Part shown: positions 25,313-32,385 of the stretch, one piece after another
How positions within the stretch are numbered: the stretch's first letter is position 1
How the letters are laid out: every line of letters starts with the position of its first letter
Assembly: GCF_014192745.1 (NCBI RefSeq)
Contig: NZ_JACHYJ010000001.1
Span: 763,064-827,063, forward strand
DNA: 64,000 nt
Direction: 5' to 3'
Source: Luteimonas sp. RC10
GTDB taxonomy: Bacteria > Pseudomonadota > Gammaproteobacteria > Xanthomonadales > Xanthomonadaceae
The notes under the pieces: generated by a model
The model's database searches: none
What the model was told of the DNA's origin: nothing
Seen by the model: only the letters and a program-made list of their open reading frames with translations
Made by a program: the position numbers and the translations under genes

Positions 25313-25996
25313 TCACCGCGCCGGAGGCCGCACCGACGTGTCGCGCTGCGCGTTTGGGGCCATGCCCTCCCGACGCGGACGCAGGCCGCGCCAGTCCTCG
25401 CGCCGCAAGCGAAACCGGCGCGCCAGCTTGCCGAAGTGCATGCCGGGATCGATCTCCTCGAAGCCCAGCCGCAGCAACAGCGGCGGCACCGACCGATTGT
25501 CCGGTGCGCAGTGTGCCACCAGGTCCTCGAGCCCCAGTCCGTCGAACGCATGCGCGCACAAGGCCGCACCGCCTTCGATCGCATAGCCGCGTCCCCACGC
25601 CGACGGCAACAGACGCACCCCGATCGAGACATCGCGGGTGGTGCCCAGCGGCACCAACGAGAACATGCCGATGAACCGGTCGCAGCGATCGCCGGCGCGC
25701 CACAGGCCCAGGCCCGGACGCTCGCGGTAGATGCGGTTGGCCCACACCACCAGCCCCATCGCGTCGTCGAGGGTGTCCAGCCGGTTGTCGAGCAGCAGGC
25801 GCGTCACCCGCTCCTCGCGGCCGAGCTGCAGCAGTTCGAGCACGTGCCGGAACGCGAAGCCGCGCAGTTGCATGCGGCGGCTGCGCAGCTGCACCTCGGC
25901 GGGATAGTCGCGGCCATTGGCCGGCAGATCCGCCTTGGAGAACTGCGGCAGCGCCTCTTCGGGCGGCGGCGGGGCGTGTGGGTCGTGAGCGGACAT
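25313..25996 (-). CDS. GNAT-family N-acetyltransferase (RimJ/RimL-like)
   Basis: 227 residues. An N-terminal strand-helix unit (RMQLRGFAFRHVLELLQLG) is followed by GLGLWRAGDRCDRFIGMFSL, the acetyl-CoA loop region (VRLLPSAWGRGYAIEGGAAL) and PDNRSVPPLLLRLGFEEI. These are GNAT motifs of the type that acetylates protein N-termini or small molecules; the substrate is unknown. There is no ribosome-binding site, and a promoter lies so close that the mRNA may be leaderless. It separates the sct operon from the accessory genes and shows no evident link to secretion. Confidence 0.85.
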   Translation of the reverse strand: MSAHDPHAPPPPEEALPQFSKADLPANGRDYPAEVQLRSRRMQLRGFAFRHVLELLQLGREERVTRLLLDNRLDTLDDAMGLVVWANRIYRERPGLGLWRAGDRCDRFIGMFSLVPLGTTRDVSIGVRLLPSAWGRGYAIEGGAALCAHAFDGLGLEDLVAHCAPDNRSVPPLLLRLGFEEIDPGMHFGKLARRFRLRREDWRGLRPRREGMAPNAQRDTSVRPPAR

Positions 25997-26006
25997 CGTG
26001 GTCGCC

Positions 26007-26033
26007 GTTATAGCGCGAATGCGCCGGACTCAA
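26007..26033 (-). promoter_or_regulatory. Putative promoter of the GNAT gene, possibly leaderless
   Basis: On the minus strand TTGAGT is followed after 15 bp by TATAAC. The -10 element ends only 10 nt before the start codon, so transcription would begin within a few bases of the ATG. Confidence 0.4.
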
Positions 26034-26063
26034 ATGGGGCGACTGTCACGCCTGGGCCGTGAA

Positions 26064-26079
26064 CTAGGGCGGACCCTAG
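26064..26079. promoter_or_regulatory. 16-bp inverted repeat, accessory-region operator copy 1
   Basis: CTAGGG-CGGA-CCCTAG, perfect, centred about 155 bp before the start of the glycine-zipper gene. A degenerate second copy (ATGGGG-TACG-TCCCAG) follows at 26081-26096. The same arms and 4-bp spacer recur upstream of two other genes of this region. Confidence 0.6.
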
Positions 26080-26226
26080 ATGGGGTACGTCCCAGATGCG
26101 CGGTGTTTGATGCCGGCGCAGACTTGCCCTGCAGCCGCGATCGGCCCACCGCTCCACCGGACCAGACGCGCAGGATTTTTCGTTGTACCTCTCAGTCATC
26201 ATCATCAATCGATAAGGAGACACATC

Positions 26227-26451
26227 ATGTCAGGTGCCATTTCCGACGCCATCGGTTCCGTCATCGGTACTGCGCTGGGCGGCCCGCTGGGCGGCATTCT
26301 CGGCAACATGCTGGGCGATCTGATCGGCCAGGTGTTCAGCAGCGCATTCGACAGCCTGTTCTCGTCGATGGGGCTCCCGCAGTCGGCGCAGGATGCCGTC
26401 AGCGAAGGCTTCAAGGGCGGCTTCAGCTTCAACTTCGGCGTGGGCAACTGA
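26227..26451 (+). CDS. Small glycine-zipper hydrophobic protein
   Basis: 74 residues. A continuous hydrophobic stretch with Gly every third to fourth position (IGSVIGTALGGPLGGILGNM then LGDLIGQVF) forms a glycine-zipper helix that could pack in a membrane or self-assemble. The C-terminus is Gly/Phe-rich (FKGGFSFNFGVGN). No cleavable signal peptide is evident. AAGGAG lies 9 nt before the ATG. Comparable segments occur in pore-forming peptides and in hydrophobic translocators, but no family is recognised. It lies 3 bp before an acidic 100-residue protein, the arrangement of a secreted protein with its chaperone. A shared operator lies upstream. Confidence 0.8.
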   Translation: MSGAISDAIGSVIGTALGGPLGGILGNMLGDLIGQVFSSAFDSLFSSMGLPQSAQDAVSEGFKGGFSFNFGVGN

Positions 26452-26454
26452 CCC

Positions 26455-26757
26455 ATGCAGTACAACCAGCAGGCCCAGCGCCAGGCTTGGATCGACGGCC
26501 TCGCGCAATTGCGTGAACAAGGCGCGATCTCTGCCGACGACGAGACCGTGCTGATCCGGCATATGGACGAGCGTCTCGACGTCGTCCAGCAGGAGCTCAA
26601 GGCGCTCGTGCCCGAGTATGAGCGGCGCGCTGCGAGCGACGGCCGCGAGGCCGCTGATGCCTGGCTGGGGGCACAGGCTCGCGAAATGGGCGAGCGGGAA
26701 GGCGCCGATGCCAGGCGGATGGTCAACTCGCTGAGTACCATCGAAGTCGGACCTTGA
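26455..26757 (+). CDS. Small acidic helical protein, paralogue of the 136-residue neighbour
   Basis: 100 residues, acidic, wholly helical, no signal peptide. The segment LREQGAISADDETVLIRHMD aligns with LREQQDIDAASRESMLGHLE of the protein two genes on. The C-terminal part (EYERRAASDGREAADAW) shares a pattern with two neighbours. It lies 3 bp after the glycine-zipper gene and is followed by a strong terminator, so the two form an operon. Size, charge and pairing are those of a T3SS chaperone; that role is inference and the family is not recognised. Confidence 0.75.
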   Translation: MQYNQQAQRQAWIDGLAQLREQGAISADDETVLIRHMDERLDVVQQELKALVPEYERRAASDGREAADAWLGAQAREMGEREGADARRMVNSLSTIEVGP

Positions 26758-26775
26758 TGCCTTCCGATGTGCGAT

Positions 26776-26810
26776 CCATACCGGGGCCAACAGGCCCCGG
26801 TATGGTATTT
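26776..26810 (+). terminator. Rho-independent terminator
   Basis: A perfect 13-bp stem (CCATACCGGGGCC paired with GGCCCCGGTATGG) with a 4-nt loop, followed by TATTT. It lies 18 bp after the stop of the acidic 100-residue gene and closes the two-gene unit. Confidence 0.8.
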
Positions 26811-26922
26811 GCCGTCAGTAAGGCCGATCAGCCATCGTGACGATGGCGTCATGCGTCCATTCGTTTAATCAGTTCGCCCAAACCGCATATCCGCACCGGT
26901 CCACCTGCAGGAGCTCTCGTCC

Positions 26923-27333
26923 ATGTCGTCTACATCCTCTGAACAGAATTTCGAAACGCTGCGCGCCGAATTGCTCGAACGGTTCGAGGCGGAGTTGCGT
27001 GAGCAGCAGGATATCGATGCGGCCAGCAGGGAGAGCATGCTCGGGCATCTGGAGCAGACGCTTGCGACGATGACGGCGCCTGCGGACGTCAATCCGGACC
27101 AGATCCGCGCCAGTCTTGATGACACGATTGGCTTGCTCGGACAGCATGGCCTGCTCGATGCCTCAGGCGCCGACGAAGTGCAGCGGGCATTCTCCGACAC
27201 CTTGCAGGTCTTCGAGAATCCTTCGGTGCAGCGAGCGCTCGAATTCGCGCGGATCTCGAGGGAGCAGGGCGAAGACGCGGCGCGTGAATGGTTGGCAAAT
27301 GCGGCCGCTGCGCAGCGTTCAAGCGTCATCTGA
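26923..27333 (+). CDS. Acidic helical protein of the accessory T3SS region
   Basis: 136 residues, acidic (many Glu/Asp), helical, cytosolic in appearance. The segment LREQQDIDAASRESMLGHLE is similar to the 100-residue protein just upstream. Near the C-terminus EFARISREQGEDAAREW shares the Arg...Gly-x-acid-x-Ala-x-x-Trp pattern with two neighbours. GCAGGAG lies about 8 nt before the ATG. It stands alone between a terminator and the second needle-like gene. A chaperone or secretion accessory role fits the size and location but is not shown. Confidence 0.72.
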   Translation: MSSTSSEQNFETLRAELLERFEAELREQQDIDAASRESMLGHLEQTLATMTAPADVNPDQIRASLDDTIGLLGQHGLLDASGADEVQRAFSDTLQVFENPSVQRALEFARISREQGEDAAREWLANAAAAQRSSVI

Positions 27334-27343
27334 ATACGCTTCG

Positions 27344-27359
27344 CTAGGGTCGCCCCTAG
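27344..27359. promoter_or_regulatory. 16-bp inverted repeat, accessory-region operator copy 2
   Basis: CTAGGG-TCGC-CCCTAG, perfect, 119 bp before the second needle-like gene and 10 bp after the previous stop. The arms and spacer length are identical to those of copy 1. Confidence 0.6.
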
Positions 27360-27478
27360 TTGTTGGAAGGCAGTTGGAACGGCAGCATCGATACCAACGA
27401 TAGATGCGGATGCACGCTCCTTCCCATCCGCCCCGGAATTTTGGTTCGGTACTTTTTTCAACTACGGAGACGAAGCTC

Positions 27479-27799
27479 ATGAGCGTCAACCTCGATTTCA
27501 ACATTTCCCTGGGCCAGATCGGCCTGGAAAGCGTCGGCGGCAGCAGCGGCAAGGGCGAGAGCTGGCTGGTGGCGATCGCCAAGGCCATGGGTGAGAAGCT
27601 CGGCGAGAAGGCCGAAAAGATGACCCAGCTCAGCGACAAGCTGGGCGGTCTGGACAGCAAGAAGGACGCCAAGGAATTCAGCAAGACGCAGATGGAGTTC
27701 CAAGCCGAGTCGCAGATGTTCAGCATGCTGTCGAACACGATCAGCACCGCGATCAAGTCGATCGGTGAAGGTCTGACCAGCGCCGCCCGCAAGCAGTAA
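27479..27799 (+). CDS. Needle-like protein, paralogue of SctF
   Basis: 106 residues. The central segment SWLVAIAKAMGEKLGEKAEK then MTQLSD aligns without gaps with SWYEAMSRAWGQTLDAQATR then ITNLSD of SctF, and both proteins end in RKQ after a helix with regularly spaced Ser/Asn/Ile. It is richer in Lys and lacks the QPSN turn. GGAG lies 10 nt before the ATG and a strong terminator follows, so it is monocistronic. It could be an alternative needle, a filament subunit or another exported helical polymer; which of these is not decidable from sequence. Confidence 0.8.
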   Translation: MSVNLDFNISLGQIGLESVGGSSGKGESWLVAIAKAMGEKLGEKAEKMTQLSDKLGGLDSKKDAKEFSKTQMEFQAESQMFSMLSNTISTAIKSIGEGLTSAARKQ

Positions 27800-27820
27800 T
27801 TGCCAGGCGCGGTTCGACGG

Positions 27821-27847
27821 AGGGCGAGTGCTTGGCACTCGCCCTTT
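27821..27847 (+). terminator. Rho-independent terminator
   Basis: An 11-bp stem (AGGGCGAGTGC with GCACTCGCCCT) and a 3-nt loop, then TTTGTCTT. It follows the second needle-like gene by 21 bp. Confidence 0.85.
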
Positions 27848-27977
27848 GTCTTGATGAAGACTGGCGATTCCCAAACCGCATTTGCCGTCAGGCAGTGTCC
27901 ATCTTCCGGGTCCAGCCAGGCGTTACAGTCGATCAGTCCCCGCCATCAATCGTGCTGTCCACGACAGGAGGTGTGCG

Positions 27978-28343
27978 ATGAAGTCTTCGGTTCGCAAGCA
28001 AGTGCCTTGCAAGCAGCGAGTGTGGTGTCTGATTCTGGGCGCAGTCGCGCTCCCGCTCTCCAGCTTCGCGCAATGGGATCCGTCCGCCACTGCCGATCTG
28101 GGAATGGGGTATGGGCAGGCTGCGTTGTCGCAGACGACGCTCGAACACACGATGGACGCGACGACCGAGGGGAGCGAGGACGGTTCCCGGGAGCAGGACG
28201 CGTCAACGACCCACGCGCAGATGGATCCGGATCGACTCCAGTCGCTGACCCGCGAGTATCGGCAGCGCGTGGAGCGCGATGGCCTCGAGAGTGCCAGGGC
28301 GTGGGCATTCGAATTGGGACGCCGAGACGCGCATGAGCGGTGA
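27978..28343 (+). CDS. Small exported protein of the accessory region
   Basis: 121 residues. The N-terminus is basic (KSSVRKQVPCKQR), then hydrophobic (VWCLILGAVALPLSSF), ending in AQW, a normal signal peptide with likely cleavage after SFA. The mature part is Thr/Asp/Glu-rich and ends in EYRQRVERDGLESARAW, a pattern shared with the two acidic proteins upstream. AGGAGGT lies 4-5 nt before the ATG, an unusually strong site. It overlaps the next gene by 11 bp, so both are translated together. Function unknown. Confidence 0.75.
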   Translation: MKSSVRKQVPCKQRVWCLILGAVALPLSSFAQWDPSATADLGMGYGQAALSQTTLEHTMDATTEGSEDGSREQDASTTHAQMDPDRLQSLTREYRQRVERDGLESARAWAFELGRRDAHER

Positions 28344-29055
28344 TGGGCGGCCGCGGTGTTGCGCATCGGCATGTTGGCTGCTCCTTCTCGCTGTTGCCGG
28401 GCTGGTCACGGCATGTTCGGACGGTGCGCAAGCGACCCAAGGCATCGGGTCTGTGGACGCCGGCGAACACGATCAACAGGCATTTCTTGAGGCCTACAAC
28501 GCTGGGATGCAGAGCGTGGCCGGGTCGACGTCCTCGGCGTCTGCGGACAAAGGCGAGGGCGCAGCCTTCAGCGCGCAGTGGCCTGGACTGAGCAGTGTGC
28601 GGATCGGCGATCTCTCGCAGTTCGTGGACTCTGGCGATGCGGATGCCTGGCTGCAGGCACGATATCGGGCCTTGGGTTATCCCGGGACCGATATCGTCGA
28701 TGCCAATGCGCTGCTCTTCCTCGTGCATTGGGAAGCCTTCCACGGTGTGCGCGCCACGCGGTCGCAAGCGGCGGGCCTGCGTGAGCAGATGGCCGCGCAC
28801 TGGGCACGCCAGGAGGGGGCACAGGCCGCGGATGAGCAGGCGCTCGCCAACCGTCAGCGCATCTACGAATTGGTCGCCGCCGCACTGGGACGGGAAGCGG
28901 ATCGCGTCCAAGGTCAGACGGGCGCGCAGGCCGCGCTCTCGCAAGCGATCCGGCAGGATTTTCAACGGCAGACCGGTAACGATCTTGCCACCATCGAGTT
29001 GACCGGCGCAGGCTTCCAGGCCAGCCAGGACGCCGTATCGCAAGGAGGTTCATGA
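28333..29055 (+). CDS. Lipoprotein resembling DUF6683 proteins, first of a tandem pair
   Basis: 240 residues. The signal peptide has the lipobox VTAC, so the protein is probably lipidated. The mature domain has YRALGYPGTDIVDANALLFL followed by an aromatic-rich HWEAFHG, and ends with DFQRQTGNDLATIELTGAGF. The same two landmarks occur in the next gene, so the two are paralogues. The pattern recalls the family DUF6683; that is from memory and unchecked. The start overlaps the preceding gene and the end overlaps the next by one base, so three genes are coupled. Confidence 0.75.
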   Translation: MSGDGRPRCCASACWLLLLAVAGLVTACSDGAQATQGIGSVDAGEHDQQAFLEAYNAGMQSVAGSTSSASADKGEGAAFSAQWPGLSSVRIGDLSQFVDSGDADAWLQARYRALGYPGTDIVDANALLFLVHWEAFHGVRATRSQAAGLREQMAAHWARQEGAQAADEQALANRQRIYELVAAALGREADRVQGQTGAQAALSQAIRQDFQRQTGNDLATIELTGAGFQASQDAVSQGGS

Positions 29056-29747
29056 TGTTTGATCGTGCGAGATTCCATGTCCGCGCTGCGGCGGGACTTC
29101 TGATGGCGATGATGCTGCTGGCCGGTGCGGCGGTACATGCCGCCGATGGCGATGCTGCCGTGCAACGTGCATTGCAGCAGGCGGTCTCCCGGCCGGCACC
29201 GGCGCAGGTCGACGCGCAGGCCGTCCAGACGCTGTCGTTCCGGCGCGACCCCGCCATCAGCGCGCGGGTGCAGCAGGAGACGATCCAGGCGTTTGGCCGC
29301 AACACGCAGCAGGTTGCCGATCTGGAGAAGGTGATTGGCTCGGGCGAGTTGCTGCGCCAATTCGATGGCATTCTGCGGCGCTACGGGTACGACCCGACCA
29401 ATCTCGGCGACGTGCTGGCCGCGCACCTGCTGATCTCCTGGGAGGTCGCCAACGACCGCGATTCGGCGCGGGTGCCGGATGGGCAACGCGCGGTGCGTCG
29501 GCAACTGATCGGCCCTTTGGCCGCGGTGCCGCAGATCGCCGGCATGAGTGATGCGGCCAAGCAGGCACAGGCCGAGCGCACGGCGTATCTCACGATGGTG
29601 TCGGCGCTGTCGTACCAGACGATGAAGCGCCAGGGCAATCGCGAGGCGCTGGCGACTCTGGCCTCGGGCGTGCGCAAGGGCCTGCAGGGCAATGGTATCG
29701 ATCTGCAGCGCATCGAGCTGACCGACGATGGCCTGGTCGCGCGCTGA
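29055..29747 (+). CDS. Periplasmic protein resembling DUF6683, second of a tandem pair
   Basis: 230 residues. A signal peptide (LLMAMMLLAGAAVHA) has probable cleavage before ADG. The domain contains LRRYGYDPTNLGDVLAAHLL then ISWEVAND and ends in GLQGNGIDLQRIELTDDGLV, paralleling the lipoprotein upstream. It lacks the lipobox Cys and so is probably soluble in the periplasm. AAGGAGG lies 6 nt before the ATG used; an ATG one codon earlier has only 3-nt spacing. The two may form a membrane-anchored and soluble pair. Function unknown. Confidence 0.78.
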   Translation: MFDRARFHVRAAAGLLMAMMLLAGAAVHAADGDAAVQRALQQAVSRPAPAQVDAQAVQTLSFRRDPAISARVQQETIQAFGRNTQQVADLEKVIGSGELLRQFDGILRRYGYDPTNLGDVLAAHLLISWEVANDRDSARVPDGQRAVRRQLIGPLAAVPQIAGMSDAAKQAQAERTAYLTMVSALSYQTMKRQGNREALATLASGVRKGLQGNGIDLQRIELTDDGLVAR

Positions 29748-29915
29748 GCGTGGCGATAGTGAACTGCAATTCCTCGATCGCTCCTGAGCAGTAAGCGACA
29801 CGAAGTCAGTGGAGGTTGCGGGGTACCCTCCCAGGTTTCGTCATTTCAGACATCTCATGCCGACCCCGGGGGCCCGTTGTTCGGGGCCGGTCTATGACTT
29901 TGAATCGAGGTCGTC

Positions 29916-30578
29916 ATGGCACGGATGCAGCGCTTGTCTGGTGTGGGGCTCATGGTGTTGTTTGTTTCCGCTTGCGGGGCAGCGGAGCCTGCGTTTCTCG
30001 CAACTGAGGATCCGTACGTGGGAACGCTTGAGGTGGAAGCGACGCCGGTTAACGGAGCATCTGCGATGCGGGCCTCGGGCCAGGGCAGCATCGCGTTCAA
30101 AAGGTTGGGAGGTGATCGCGTTCAACTGATCGTGCATGGCGAGGTTGCGGGCGTGCCTGGACAGGACTCCGGTGCGGGCAACGCAGGCTTCATTGCCGAT
30201 GGGCGCATGCGGCCGGATGGATGGCATGCCGAAGCCGGCGACATCCGCATCGACATTGACGCGCAGGGGCAGATCACGGGGGGCGGCACTGTGCAGCAGG
30301 ATCGCTATGTGTTGTCCGGTCGTTTGACGGCGTCCCAGGGAACGCTCGTGGTGGCGATCGAGCAGGGCGCCGCGCGAATTCTGGGGCTAGGCACAGAGAT
30401 TTCGAGTTTTCGCCTCACCTACGAACTCAAGCGACGGCAGGTGGAGGGTGACAGACCACTGACGACGACGGGAAGCGGGCAAGGCAGTTGTCCCCACGTC
30501 GTCTATCAGCCGCGCATGATTGCCAACATCGGTGGTGATGTGATGAGCACGGTGCAGGTTCCTGTGTGTACGCCTTGA
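29916..30578 (+). CDS. Uncharacterised lipoprotein
   Basis: 220 residues with a short signal peptide and the lipobox VSAC. The mature part is Gly-rich and beta-strand-rich, alternating hydrophobic and polar residues (DIRIDIDAQGQITGGG, then LVVAIEQGAARIL), suggesting a beta-sandwich or barrel-like fold. Two Cys near the C-terminus (SCPHVVYQ and PVCTP) could form a disulfide. GAGGT lies 3-5 nt before the ATG. It is the last plus-strand gene of the accessory region; a connection to secretion is only positional. Confidence 0.75.
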   Translation: MARMQRLSGVGLMVLFVSACGAAEPAFLATEDPYVGTLEVEATPVNGASAMRASGQGSIAFKRLGGDRVQLIVHGEVAGVPGQDSGAGNAGFIADGRMRPDGWHAEAGDIRIDIDAQGQITGGGTVQQDRYVLSGRLTASQGTLVVAIEQGAARILGLGTEISSFRLTYELKRRQVEGDRPLTTTGSGQGSCPHVVYQPRMIANIGGDVMSTVQVPVCTP

Positions 30579-30665
30579 ACGGCGTCACATGGATGTCGCG
30601 CAGAAATGTGCTGCAGCGTGCCGCAGTGCGCGGGTGTGAAACTGCCGGTCTCGCCGACGGTGAGT

Positions 30666-32300
30666 CTATCGGCGGACGGGGCCGGTCGAGCCGCGTGCCG
30701 GGGCGTTGAGCCGGCGGGCGAGCCACCAGGCGCCGCACGCGGCCGCCAGACCCGCGAACGCGAGTTCGCTGCTCCAGCGACGCATCGCGGGGGCGGCCGG
30801 CATCTCGCCCATGCTCAGCAGCACGCTGACCAGCACCAGGCCGAGGCAGCCGTAGGCGACCAGGGCCAGCGTCCAGAACAGCCACTGCATCGCGCGCGCG
30901 ATCTCGGCCGGCAAGTCGTCATGGGGCCGCAGCAGCAATCGCCGGCCCTGGGCCAGGGCGACCATCCACTGGCCGATGTCGGCGGGTCCGACCTTGAGCC
31001 GGTTGCGGCGACGCAGGCCCGGACCGTCGGCGGTGTAGACGCCGGTGGCCACCAGGTCGACACGCGACGGGCCGCCGCGCTCGCCGGCCGCCGGTGCCGT
31101 GGCCTGTGGATTGCCTGCGATCTGTGTATTGCCGGCGACCTGTTGCGTGGCTGGCGCCTGGGCCGCCATGACCGTGGCCGGCACGGCCGCCAGGGTCGTG
31201 CCGGCCGGGGCGTTGGCGATCGCGGGCTGCGTCGGGGGGGCCGCCTGCTGCGGCACGGCGCTGCGGTCGGCGGCTGGATTGCCCGGAGGGGCGAAGGCGG
31301 TCTCCGCGCGCTGTGGCTGCGCAGGCAGTGCCTGGGCCGGCAGTGCCTGGGCCGGCACAGGCAGCGGCGTGGATGCGGTCTGCGGCGCAGCCGGGGCCGT
31401 GGATGGCGGTGCGGATGCCGTCTGTGGCATCGATGCCTGCTGGGCAAGTGCCTGCTGGGCAAGTGCCTGCTGGGAGGTGGGCACGGCTGCCTGCTGCGCC
31501 AGCGTGGCCTGCGTGGCGGCCGCTTGGCCCGGCACTGCGGCCGGCAGCGCAGCGGTGTTCGTGGTGGTCCCGGGCGGCGCGGTGACAGGGGCCTGGGGCA
31601 CCGCATTGGTGAGCGCGCGTACGACCTGGTTGGCAGCAGAGGCGAGCTGCGTCGGCAACGTCTGTGGGGGGGCGACCGGGGTGCTACCCGGTGGACCCGG
31701 TTGGAAGGCCGGCGGTGCCGCCGTGCCGGGGGACAGGAGCTGGCGGACTGCATTGGCGGCGTTGCCCAGCAGATTGCCCAGCGCCGGTAGCAGTCCGGTC
31801 TGGCCCGGCGCGGATGTCGGGCCACCAGGGGACGGCAGATGTGGGGCATGACCGCCATCGGGCCGCGCCGGGCCCGGCAGACCGCCGCCGAGTCCGGGGC
31901 CGGCGGGAATGCCGCCCGGGGTCGGAATGTTGGGGCCGGCTGGATGACCACCATGCGGGTGGCCGCCATTCCATCCGTTGTGGGCGGGCTGACCCCCCGG
32001 TGGTGCAGGCAGCGGCGGTGGCGCCGGAATCGGTGGGCCGCCTGGCGGTGTGGGCAGGGTCGGACGTGCGTCCGCCGCCGGCGCGCCACCCTGCCCGGGC
32101 CGCGGGCCGTTTCCGAAGTTCACACCGGGAAACTGCTGATGGAAGAGGTTGGACGTCAGCCCCTTCATCGTGTTCGAGAACGCGTTGCCGAGCTGCGGGC
32201 CGATGCCGTGCCCGTTGCCGCCCGGGCCATTGCCGAGCAGCCCGGACAGCCTGCCCAGATCGGCGGAGGCGTGCTTGTGGATTTCACTGATCAGCGACAC
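30666..32300 (-). CDS. Large proline-rich protein with two C-terminal membrane helices
   Basis: 544 residues in three parts. The N-terminal 60 residues are Ser/Asn/Gly-rich with an amphipathic start (MSLISEIHKHASADLGRL). A central tract of about 330 residues is rich in Pro/Ala/Gln/Gly with short tandem repeats (QALAQ, LPAQA, AGNxQ) and is probably disordered. The C-terminal 140 residues have a folded segment (RRRNRLKVGPADIGQWMVAL) and two hydrophobic helices (about 468-492 and 508-526). There is no cleavable signal peptide. An exported effector or translocator inserted by its C-terminal helices is possible, as is a structural membrane protein. A shared operator lies 85 bp upstream. The family is not recognised. 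Confidence 0.72.
   Translation of the reverse strand: MSLISEIHKHASADLGRLSGLLGNGPGGNGHGIGPQLGNAFSNTMKGLTSNLFHQQFPGVNFGNGPRPGQGGAPAADARPTLPTPPGGPPIPAPPPLPAPPGGQPAHNGWNGGHPHGGHPAGPNIPTPGGIPAGPGLGGGLPGPARPDGGHAPHLPSPGGPTSAPGQTGLLPALGNLLGNAANAVRQLLSPGTAAPPAFQPGPPGSTPVAPPQTLPTQLASAANQVVRALTNAVPQAPVTAPPGTTTNTAALPAAVPGQAAATQATLAQQAAVPTSQQALAQQALAQQASMPQTASAPPSTAPAAPQTASTPLPVPAQALPAQALPAQPQRAETAFAPPGNPAADRSAVPQQAAPPTQPAIANAPAGTTLAAVPATVMAAQAPATQQVAGNTQIAGNPQATAPAAGERGGPSRVDLVATGVYTADGPGLRRRNRLKVGPADIGQWMVALAQGRRLLLRPHDDLPAEIARAMQWLFWTLALVAYGCLGLVLVSVLLSMGEMPAAPAMRRWSSELAFAGLAAACGAWWLARRLNAPARGSTGPVRR
31326..31355 (-). repeat. 15-bp tandem repeat inside the proline-rich gene
   Basis: Two perfect head-to-tail copies of a 15-bp unit (CAGTGCCTGGGCCGG on the plus strand) encode PAQAL repeats. 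As the unit is a multiple of three, copy-number change keeps the frame. Confidence 0.9.
31442..31471 (-). repeat. 15-bp tandem repeat inside the proline-rich gene
   Basis: Two perfect copies of a 15-bp unit (GGGCAAGTGCCTGCT on the plus strand) encode repeated QALAQ segments in the low-complexity tract. Confidence 0.9.
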
Positions 32301-32385
32301 GACGAGGCCTCGGGGGCGGCATGACCGGGTCGGCGGTGCGGAGCCGGACCCCCCGAAGGTAGTCGAGCGCCCCGCCGTTCACACC

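Noticed and set aside
26776..26805. The 13-bp inverted repeat after the acidic gene as an operator copy
   Set aside because: Its arms do not match the motif, and its position directly after a stop codon, followed by TATTT, fits a terminator.
30666..32290. Several plus-strand open frames opposite the proline-rich gene
   Set aside because: They have no domains and weak starts. The minus-strand frame has an operator, a coherent domain layout and two membrane helices.
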